Part shown: piece after piece, positions 8,009 to 13,467 of the stretch
Layout: each line of letters starts with the position of its first letter
Position numbering within the stretch: the stretch's first letter is position 1
Translations under genes and position numbers: made by a program
The notes under the pieces: model-generated
The model's input: the letters and a program-made list of their open reading frames with translations, nothing else
Told to the model about the DNA's origin: nothing
Databases searched by the model: none
DNA from: CAZFUY01 sp964522445
Lineage (GTDB): Bacteria; Pseudomonadota; Gammaproteobacteria; SZUA-229
Assembly: GCA_964522445.1 (NCBI GenBank)
Contig: CAZFUY010000081.1
Location: 1-13,467, forward strand
DNA: 13,467 nt
Direction of reading: 5' to 3'

Positions 8009-8626
8009 TCAGGAAGATTTTTTAGTGTTTTTTACCAGTAATTTATCAATCAGACCATCCATGCCCACTTTGCGGATATCTGAAGCAAAGCTATTACGAT
8101 AATTGGTAACCAAACTAATGCCATCGATTTTAATATCATAAACTTTCCAGATATCATTTTTAATACGCAAACGATAATCGATGGGAATGGCTGGCCCCGC
8201 ATCCTGTTTTATCTGTGTTTTTACGATGGTTGTTCTTTTGCCTTTCGCAGGCGGATGGTAAGGCAAAAAATCAATTTTCTGATCGGTGTATTCAGTCAAT
8301 GACTTACTGTAAGTGCGCACCAGCATGGTTTTAAAAGCTTCAACAAATTTTGCTCGCTGTTCTTTATTTGCCTTACGCCAGTTTTTACCCAAAGCTAATT
8401 TGCTCATCGCTTTAAAATCCAGATGAGGCAATATAATGTCATTAATTAGCTGATCAACCTTATCGGGGTTTTTCTCAAACTCTACTTTATTTTTACTCAG
8501 TGTATTTAATACTTTTTCTGAAGTTTGCTTAATGAGTTCATCAGGCCCCATGGCTGCATTTGCCTGTAGCATCCACGGCAGTAGTAGTAATAATAAAAAG
8601 ATCTTAGATATTTTTTTCATAATCAT
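8009..8626 (-). CDS. mlaC: Periplasmic phospholipid-binding protein MlaC (Ttg2D family)
   Basis: A 205-residue protein with a signal peptide (Lys-rich start, LLLLLLPWMLQANA, cleavage near residue 24-25). The body matches the Ttg2D/MlaC family: PDELIKQTSEKVL, the motif ILPHLDFKAMSKLALGKNWR, EQRAKFVEAFKTMLVRTYS, and a final lipid-pocket region with IDYRLRIKNDIWKVYDIKIDG and SLVTNYRNSF. MlaC carries phospholipids across the periplasm between the outer-membrane MlaA complex and the inner-membrane MlaFEDB complex. I chose the first of two close in-frame ATGs because an AGGA sits 10 bases upstream. It follows mlaD after a 205-base gap holding a repeat. mlaB, normally next, is missing. Confidence 0.93.
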   Translation of the reverse strand: MIMKKISKIFLLLLLLPWMLQANAAMGPDELIKQTSEKVLNTLSKNKVEFEKNPDKVDQLINDIILPHLDFKAMSKLALGKNWRKANKEQRAKFVEAFKTMLVRTYSKSLTEYTDQKIDFLPYHPPAKGKRTTIVKTQIKQDAGPAIPIDYRLRIKNDIWKVYDIKIDGISLVTNYRNSFASDIRKVGMDGLIDKLLVKNTKKSS

Positions 8627-8689
8627 AATTTCTGTTTCCTGAATTTTTTCCCATCATTCTATTAGAAAGCTTTGCATGAAATATTTTTA

Positions 8690-8775
8690 GTCATTCCGGT
8701 ATGCTTTTGAGCCGGAATCCAGTGGCTTTAATCCAGTAAAATGCTGGATTCCTGCTAGAAGCATGCAGGAACGAC
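8690..8775. repeat. REPIN-like double-hairpin repeat between mlaD and mlaC
   Basis: Two long imperfect arms, 8690-8722 and 8744-8775, are inverted copies of each other: GTCaTTCCgGtATGCTT and its reverse partner ending in AAGCATGCAGGAACGAC. Each arm also folds on itself (TTCCGG/GCCGGAA on the left, TTCCTGC/GCAGGAA on the right), and the centre adds AATCCAG/CTGGATT. The GTCATTCCGG...AGCCGGAATCCAG style is recognisable as a dispersed non-autonomous repeat found in many proteobacterial genomes. It fills much of the 205-base gap between mlaD and mlaC. Only one copy lies here, so genome-wide repetition is inferred from the pattern. Confidence 0.75.
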
Positions 8776-8831
8776 GATGAAGCCGACATAATTTTACTTC
8801 GTACAAAGATCTCTATTAATTTTACATCTTA

Positions 8832-9281
8832 CTAATTTTGCGCCTTACTATATATGAACTGACTAATCACCTGCTCCAGAATTAACGCAGGTTCTGTTAA
8901 ATCAATAATATCATCCTGTCTTAAAAACCGTCTTTCCGCACCCGGTGTCAGGCTAATATATTGTTCCCCTGAAAAACCCACGGTAAGAATGCTGGCCGAT
9001 GTATCGACTGGAAAGTGATATTGTGAATCAATTATTATCGACACTTCCGCTATATACTCTTTATTATCATACTCAATAGCCGTTACTTCACCTACTTTAA
9101 CACCCCCTGCTTTTACAGGTGATAACACTTTTATACCACCCACATTTTCAAACCGCGCATAAACCCTGTAGCCATCTTTATAACTGACCGTATCATTCTC
9201 TTCGGTGGATGACATAGAAATCCCAACAATAATACCTGCGATAAATAATCCCAGCATAATTCCTGTTGTTAGTTTATTCAT
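8832..9281 (-). CDS. mlaD: MCE-domain phospholipid transport protein MlaD
   Basis: A 149-residue protein with one N-terminal membrane helix (TTGIMLGLFIAGIIVGISMS, about 5-24) and a periplasmic MCE domain (about 38-115): YRVYARFENVGGIKVLSPVKAGGVKVGEVTAIE, then TSASILTVGFSGEQYISLTPGAE and a tail LILEQVISQFIYSKA that matches the MlaD C-terminus. MlaD forms a hexameric ring on the MlaFE ABC transporter and passes lipids to MlaC. In the family it normally sits between mlaE and mlaC. Here mlaF and mlaE are absent: the next gene to the right is divergent. A few usual residues differ, for example GFSGEQY where GLLGEQY is common. It may be a relocated mlaD or a second paralogue. The start is preceded by a modest GAGAA-type site. 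Confidence 0.88.
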   Translation of the reverse strand: MNKLTTGIMLGLFIAGIIVGISMSSTEENDTVSYKDGYRVYARFENVGGIKVLSPVKAGGVKVGEVTAIEYDNKEYIAEVSIIIDSQYHFPVDTSASILTVGFSGEQYISLTPGAERRFLRQDDIIDLTEPALILEQVISQFIYSKAQN

Positions 9282-9485
9282 TTATCATTCTCATAATTTT
9301 TTAAAAACCTGGCCAAATATTTTTCAACATTAACACAGCAAACCAGAAAATCGAATTTCAATGCTCCATTTTGGTGAGTTCATGCCCTTAATTCGAGCAC
9401 ACAAATAAAGCCTGTGCATTACCAAAGAAAGATCTCATACAACATTCTATTTAATTACAATAACTTATATATTTATCAGCAAACA

Positions 9486-9515
9486 ATGACAAACAGGCAT
9501 GGTAATTGCTAAAAT
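9486..9515 (+). promoter_or_regulatory. Candidate extended -10 promoter for the octahaem cytochrome
   Basis: ATGACA (9486-9491) could act as the -35 box, and TAAAAT (9510-9515) preceded by TG (9507-9508) makes an extended -10, with an 18-base spacer. A start near 9522 would give a leader of about 88 bases containing the hairpin at 9545-9571. It is a match to sigma-70 rules by eye only. Confidence 0.4.
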
Positions 9516-9544
9516 ATTGATTCCGCCCCCCTCGGAAATAACCT

Positions 9545-9571
9545 GTAGAAGCAGCCCGGTCTGCATTCTAC
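9545..9571 (+). promoter_or_regulatory. Leader hairpin upstream of the octahaem cytochrome
   Basis: GTAGAAGCAG (9545-9554) pairs with CTGC-A-TTCTAC (9561-9571) around a six-base loop CCCGGT; one A is bulged. No T-run follows, so it is not an intrinsic terminator. It ends 38 bases before the ATG and could be an operator, an mRNA-stability element or a translation-control site. Confidence 0.4.
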
Positions 9572-9609
9572 TTAATTCTATGTAATAAAAAACACAACCA
9601 GGAGTTATT

Positions 9610-11091
9610 ATGGTCTTTCAACGCTCGCTCAAGAGCCTTCACCAACGCTTACTAAGCACACTGCCCATCATGCTGGCATTATTAGCATTTGCCTCAACCG
9701 ATTTATTGGCAAAATCATCCAATAAAGCAAATGAACCTGTTGTGGTACTTAAAGGTTTTAACGACCTTTCCAAGGAAAGTGCTCAATGTGTTTCCTGCCA
9801 CCGGGAAAAAACGCCGGGCATTTACCAGATGTGGGGTGAATCTAAACATTATCGAGCTAATGTGGGCTGTTATGAATGCCACAGGGCTGATCCATCAGAT
9901 AAAGATGCGATTAAACATAAAGATCATGTAATTTCAGTTATCGTGTCACCTAAAGACTGTAGCGCTTGCCATGAAAAAGAAACCAAAGAATTTGATGCAT
10001 CTCATCATGCTTCTGCGGGTAACATCCTGGGTTCTTTAGATAATGTTCTGGCTGAGGTTGTAGAAGGCGCACCATTATTGCACGGCACATCACCTGTTGT
10101 AACTTCAGGTTGCATGGGCTGTCACGGCTCTATTGTTCGGGTAGAGTCTGATGGTTCACTCAATGCTGCCAGCTGGCCTAACACAGGTATTGGCCGAATT
10201 AATCCTGACGGCTCTAAAGGCGCATGTTCAGCATGTCACCTGCGACATAATTTCTCAGCCGCACAGGCACGTCACCCCGACAACTGTGGTCGCTGTCACT
10301 TAGGCCCCGACCATCCACAAAAAGAAATCTATGAAGAATCTGTCCATGGTGTCGCTTTCCGCGCCAATATCGACAAGATGAATATGGATTCAGCCAAGTG
10401 GATTGCCGGTGAAGATTACAATGCTGCACCTACCTGCGCTACCTGCCACATGTCTGCTACTAAAGACATGCCTGTTAGCCATGACATCGGCGGCCGTATT
10501 TCCTGGAATTTACGCGCACCTGTTTCTGCCAAGATTGATGCTAAAGCCATTAAGCAGGGCAAGAAAGTTAAGCCCTGGCTGGAACGTCGCAAAGATATGA
10601 AGAATGTTTGTGTTGCCTGTCATGGTCGTAACACAGTGGATAATTTCTATGAACAGCTCGATGGTTTTGTGGAATTGTTTAACAAGAAATTTGCCATCCC
10701 ATCCAAAGAACTTATCTCATTGGTTAAGAAAGAAGGCCTGATCGACAAGACCAAGTTTAATGATGAAATAGAATGGACATACTTCTATCTATGGCATCAC
10801 GAAGGTCGTCGCGCTCGTCACGGTGCTGCCATGTTAGCGCCTGACTATGTTCACTGGGAAGGTATGTTTGAAGTTGCTCATCGTTTCTACTTTGAAATGG
10901 TACCGCAGATAAAAGAACTGATTAAAGAAGCTAAAGAACACGGCAACAAAAAAGGCGCTGCTAAAGTTCAGAAGAAACTTGATGAGATCTTAAACTCTGA
11001 AATGCACCGTTGGTTCCTGGGCAAAAAACCGCCTAAGTCCTGGTCTCCAGAAGACAGTGACAACCACGGTTTCAAACCAGCGAAACATTAA
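9610..11091 (+). CDS. haoA: Octahaem hydroxylamine oxidoreductase-family cytochrome c
   Basis: A 493-residue periplasmic protein with a signal peptide (hydrophobic core about 14-30, likely cleavage near LLA-KS). Eight CxxCH haem sites are present: 60-64, 87-91, 117-121, 168-172, 206-210, 226-230, 276-280 and 334-338. Long blocks match the HAO subfamily: WPNTGIGRINPDGS, QARHPDNCGRCHLGPDHPQKE, AAPTCATCHMSATKD and YLWHHEGRRARHGAAM. By family position, the site at 168-172 is the catalytic haem, and Asp234-His235 (GPDH) are active-site residues. HAO relatives oxidise hydroxylamine, and others reduce nitrite or act on hydrazine; which reaction applies depends on the tyrosine that cross-links to the P460 haem, for which Tyr413 in PDYVHW is my candidate, unverified. 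No HaoB gene follows. A strong AGGAG lies seven bases before the ATG. The next gene is a cytochrome b fusion, the probable electron partner. Confidence 0.93.
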   Translation: MVFQRSLKSLHQRLLSTLPIMLALLAFASTDLLAKSSNKANEPVVVLKGFNDLSKESAQCVSCHREKTPGIYQMWGESKHYRANVGCYECHRADPSDKDAIKHKDHVISVIVSPKDCSACHEKETKEFDASHHASAGNILGSLDNVLAEVVEGAPLLHGTSPVVTSGCMGCHGSIVRVESDGSLNAASWPNTGIGRINPDGSKGACSACHLRHNFSAAQARHPDNCGRCHLGPDHPQKEIYEESVHGVAFRANIDKMNMDSAKWIAGEDYNAAPTCATCHMSATKDMPVSHDIGGRISWNLRAPVSAKIDAKAIKQGKKVKPWLERRKDMKNVCVACHGRNTVDNFYEQLDGFVELFNKKFAIPSKELISLVKKEGLIDKTKFNDEIEWTYFYLWHHEGRRARHGAAMLAPDYVHWEGMFEVAHRFYFEMVPQIKELIKEAKEHGNKKGAAKVQKKLDEILNSEMHRWFLGKKPPKSWSPEDSDNHGFKPAKH

Positions 11092-11102
11092 CTTTCACTC
11101 CA

Positions 11103-11128
11103 TCCGGTGTCCCTTACGGGGCATTGGA
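11103..11128 (+). other. Hairpin just after the octahaem cytochrome gene
   Basis: TGTCCC (11108-11113) pairs with GGGGCA (11118-11123), with one T-G wobble and a TTAC loop; TCC (11103-11105) and GGA (11126-11128) can extend it. No T-run follows, so it is more likely a 3' stabilising or processing hairpin than a terminator. Confidence 0.4.
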
Positions 11129-11217
11129 TAACTGTGGAAGTCTGTTGGTACTCTTTGCAGATTATCTGGATCCTACTCCACTAAACCGCATATATTATCG
11201 ACAGACTTCCAGAGTTA
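11129..11217. repeat. Long inverted repeat in the cytochrome operon spacer
   Basis: The arms 11129-11145 (TAACT-g-TGGAAGTCTGT) and 11201-11217 (ACAGACTTCCA-g-AGTTA) match over 16 of 17 positions, with a single G-G mismatch, and enclose 55 bases. The 183-base spacer is thus a long stem-loop in the mRNA or a small inserted element. No open reading frame is present. Confidence 0.65.
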
Positions 11218-11274
11218 GTTCTTAAGCCTGGATAACCAGTTAAATCTTTAAGTCGAAACATCACAGCAGCTAAT

Positions 11275-13230
11275 ATGTTAAAAAAATTACTTTTAAGTTT
11301 TCTTCTTTTTTCTTCACCACTTCATGCCGTGGTATTAGATAAACAAATCAGCACCGATGTTTCTGACAAACAATGTCTTGAATGTCATGGCGTAAAAGGT
11401 TTTTCCGCTATTACAGAAAAAAACGGCGTACGCAAAAAACGAGCGATTGATGTTAATCATGAAGCGATGAAGCAAAGCCTGCACGGTAAGTTAGAATGCG
11501 TGCAATGCCATATAGACATCAAAGAACTGCCGCATAAAAAAGAAAAATTAAAAACGGTTAACTGTGTAACCTGTCACCAGAAAAAAGATCCTGTACTCAT
11601 TCGCCAAAACTCCAGAACTGTAGGGCGTGGCGCAAATCAACGCACCAAAACACCCGCCTTTGTATCTAATACAAAAAACTATACACTATCAATTCACGGC
11701 GACCCGACTAAAGATAATAACGCCAGTTGTAGCACCTGCCACACGGCTCACTATGTATTTAAATCTGACGACCCTCGCGCCCTTAACTACCGGGAGAATT
11801 CACCTCAGATGTGCGGTGAATGTCACCAGAAAGAATTACAGAATTATCAGAAATCCATTCATGGCGCAGCATTAAAAACCCCCTGGAAAGGGGACAGCGC
11901 CACCTGCGCCGATTGCCATTCAGCCCACGATATTTCTGAAGCAAAAGGTCTTGATGCCCACCGCATTGTTACTAAAAATTGCGGTAACTGCCATGAAAAA
12001 GAAGTATCCAGTTATATGTCCACCATCCATGGCCAACTGGCGTGGTTAGGCAATGAAAAAGTAGCTCGCTGTATTGACTGCCATCGCGGCCATGACACCC
12101 GAAAAATTGATGATCCCAAATCAAAAGTATCTCAACAGAACCAGCTTAAAACCTGTCGTGAATGCCATAAAGATGCAGGCGATAAAATTGTGCAGTATCA
12201 CCCTCATGGCAATACATCCGACTTCGAAAAATACCCCAGCATGTATATTGTGGGCAAATTCATGGTATGGGTCGTCATGCTGGTTTTAATTTTCTTCTAC
12301 GGCCATTCCATACTCTGGTTTATTCGTGAATACAAAGAACGCACAATCATCTGGTACACAGATAATTCCAGATCCGTACCCGTGCATGTAAAACCCAAAA
12401 AATCAGATAGCGGCGTACACTTCCAGAGATTCACCTGGTACTGGCGACTAAATCACTGGGCATTAGCTCTGTCTGTTATGACACTAACATTCACCGGCAT
12501 GGCGGTAATGTACCCTGACACCCAATGGGCGGTTAATGCCATTAATATGGTTGGTGGTTCAGCTATATTTGGTAACATCCACCGCATTGCCGGGGTTATT
12601 TTCCTGGTTTCTGTATTCGGCCACGGCATTGTGGTGTTAAGGCGCATACTGAAAAATAAAAACTTTGACTGGTTTGGTCCAGATTCATTATTACCCCGCT
12701 GGAAAGACTGGGATGATATGAAAGATATGTTCCGCTGGTTCTTTGGCAAAGGAAAACAGCCCAAACTGGATCGCTGGACTTACTGGGAAAAATTCGATTA
12801 CTGGGCCGTATACTGGGGCGCATTTGTTATCGGTTTATCCGGCATTATTCTCTGGGCATCACCTTACACCCTCAAATTCTTACCCGGCTGGGCATTTAAT
12901 GTCGCCACCATAGCTCACGGCGTTGAAGCCTTCCTCGCCGTAGCCACTTTATTTGTGGTGCATTTTTTCAATAACCACTTCCGCCCGGAAAAATTCCCAC
13001 TGGATACCGTAATGTTTACCGGCAGCTGGGATCTGGAAGAATTTAAACATGAACGCCCACTGGAATATGCCCGTTTGAAAGAAAGTGGCGAACTGGAAAA
13101 ACATCTGGTAGAACCACCATCAAAACAGGCCAATATTATTTTCCATATCATTGGCTTTACGCTGTTAGCAACAGGATTAACTTTACTAGCAATGGTTGTT
13201 ATTGGGTTTGCTAAACATGGGCTGGTTTAG
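11275..13230 (+). CDS. Nonahaem cytochrome c fused to membrane cytochrome b (quinone-linked)
   Basis: A 651-residue protein with a signal peptide (LLLSFLLFSSPLHA). The periplasmic part holds nine CxxCH sites at 34-38, 75-79, 97-101, 152-156, 180-184, 211-215, 236-240, 266-270 and 294-298. Repeated blocks of about 56 residues combine CxxCH-xKE, SIHG or TIHG and CxxCH-xxHD, so the domain grew by duplication. The C-terminal part has a membrane helix (about 325-349) and four helices typical of the NiFe-hydrogenase/formate-dehydrogenase cytochrome b family (about 393-413, 434-454, 508-528, 543-567). Haem-b histidine candidates are 394, 436, 450, 548 and 563, and a last helix spans about 620-645. 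The protein should link the quinone pool to periplasmic haems. It lies 183 bases after the octahaem cytochrome and is probably its redox partner. The ribosome site is weak, unlike that of haoA. Confidence 0.92.
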   Translation: MLKKLLLSFLLFSSPLHAVVLDKQISTDVSDKQCLECHGVKGFSAITEKNGVRKKRAIDVNHEAMKQSLHGKLECVQCHIDIKELPHKKEKLKTVNCVTCHQKKDPVLIRQNSRTVGRGANQRTKTPAFVSNTKNYTLSIHGDPTKDNNASCSTCHTAHYVFKSDDPRALNYRENSPQMCGECHQKELQNYQKSIHGAALKTPWKGDSATCADCHSAHDISEAKGLDAHRIVTKNCGNCHEKEVSSYMSTIHGQLAWLGNEKVARCIDCHRGHDTRKIDDPKSKVSQQNQLKTCRECHKDAGDKIVQYHPHGNTSDFEKYPSMYIVGKFMVWVVMLVLIFFYGHSILWFIREYKERTIIWYTDNSRSVPVHVKPKKSDSGVHFQRFTWYWRLNHWALALSVMTLTFTGMAVMYPDTQWAVNAINMVGGSAIFGNIHRIAGVIFLVSVFGHGIVVLRRILKNKNFDWFGPDSLLPRWKDWDDMKDMFRWFFGKGKQPKLDRWTYWEKFDYWAVYWGAFVIGLSGIILWASPYTLKFLPGWAFNVATIAHGVEAFLAVATLFVVHFFNNHFRPEKFPLDTVMFTGSWDLEEFKHERPLEYARLKESGELEKHLVEPPSKQANIIFHIIGFTLLATGLTLLAMVVIGFAKHGLV

Positions 13231-13467
13231 ACCAAATATTTCATTTTCTATTTAATCAAAGTCAAATATAGGTGAATACCTTTAAAATAACTTCAGACAG
13301 GGGCTGGTGTGTAGATAAAAATAGCCAGCCCCAGAAGTCCAGTCATTTATAGCAATTCTCTGAAAGCTCTCTAATTAAATACCGCATTGTTGTATTAACA
13401 GATTACGTTAGACATGGAATACTTATACGGTTTGTGGGTACGCATAAGCAATACGATGAAATTAAGG
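13231..13467. other. Downstream region without a supported gene
   Basis: These 237 bases are AT-rich and hold the hairpin listed separately. A plus-strand ATG at 13414 opens 18 codons to the window edge without a ribosome site, and a minus-strand frame is open from the edge to a stop at 13395-13397. Both are too short to judge. Confidence 0.5.
13291..13337 (+). terminator. Possible terminator hairpin after the cytochrome operon
   Basis: GGGGCTGG (13300-13307) and CCAGCCCC (13325-13332) form a perfect eight-base GC-rich stem with a 17-base loop; CTTC (13291-13294) and GAAG (13334-13337) can extend it past an internal loop. It is about 70 bases after the stop codon. There is no T-run, so termination would need help, or the hairpin protects the mRNA 3' end. 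Confidence 0.4.

Larger units (their letters stand above)
9282..9609. promoter_or_regulatory. Divergent intergenic region between mlaD and the octahaem cytochrome
   Basis: This 328-base stretch contains no gene that I can support. It must carry the promoters of the two divergent transcripts. The best plus-strand candidate and the leader hairpin are listed separately. For the mlaD side I see only weak -35/-10-like sequences in AT-rich DNA. I saw no clear full FNR, NarL or NsrR palindrome. Confidence 0.5.

Noticed and set aside
8690..8775. CRISPR repeat or intrinsic terminator
   Set aside because: Only a single pair of inverted arms without regular spacers, and no T-run after the stems; REPIN structure fits better.
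8627..8831. A small gene in the mlaD-mlaC gap
   Set aside because: The gap is explained by the REPIN-like repeat and AT-rich flanks; no frame with a plausible start and motif.
9610..11091. Octahaem tetrathionate reductase or octahaem nitrite reductase
   Set aside because: The blocks PNTGIGRINPDGS, GPDHPQKE and WHHEGRRARHGA are those of the HAO subfamily, and all eight sites are plain CxxCH, without the CxxCK site of octahaem nitrite reductases.
12453..12764. 103-codon minus-strand frame inside the cytochrome b fusion gene
   Set aside because: A shadow of a gene with clear family motifs; no recognisable domain and no ribosome site.
13414..13467. Possible start of a plus-strand gene at the right edge (18 open codons from ATG)
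   Set aside because: No ribosome-binding site, very short visible part and no recognisable motif; an opposite-strand frame is equally open.
13395..13467. Possible C-terminal end of a minus-strand gene entering from the right edge
   Set aside because: Only about 23 codons before a stop, with no recognisable family signature; open by chance is likely.

Overview
The window looks like a chromosomal segment from a gammaproteobacterium of moderately low GC content (about 40% by eye). The main reason is the conserved mlaD-mlaC ... murA-hisG-hisD order, together with a short-form HisG of the kind found in many Thiotrichales, Methylococcales and Pseudomonas-like lineages but not in enterics. The multihaem cytochrome pair at the right suggests a respiratory or chemolithotrophic lifestyle (sulfur oxidiser, methylotroph or similar). 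I cannot name the genus.

Layout, with positions rising from left to right. Positions 1-4595 (minus strand) read, in transcription order: a 61-residue zinc-ribbon-like protein, a periplasmic thioredoxin-fold protein, a TolC-family outer-membrane channel, a short periplasmic adaptor, and a GspE/PilB-type secretion ATPase that reaches the left edge. Several of these genes overlap by 4 bases or lie 10 bases apart, so they look like one operon. It has no visible ABC or RND pump; the only energising enzyme seen is the GspE-type ATPase. Positions 4643-7912 (minus strand) hold murA, hisG and hisD, which are housekeeping genes for peptidoglycan precursor and histidine synthesis. Positions 8009-9281 (minus strand) hold mlaC and mlaD, parts of the phospholipid transport system. 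The usual partners mlaF and mlaE (upstream), and mlaB and ibaG (between mlaC and murA), are not here, and an 86-base REPIN-like double hairpin sits between mlaD and mlaC.

Positions 9610-13230 (plus strand, divergent from mlaD) hold an octahaem hydroxylamine-oxidoreductase-family cytochrome. It is followed by a 651-residue protein that fuses a nine-haem c-type domain to a six-helix membrane cytochrome b. Together they look like a periplasmic nitrogen-oxide or hydroxylamine enzyme with its own dedicated link to the quinone pool. This is the most interesting system in the window. The 183-base spacer between the two genes holds strong inverted repeats, and the leader of the first gene has an extended -10 promoter candidate and a hairpin. 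The last 237 bases hold one hairpin and no convincing gene.
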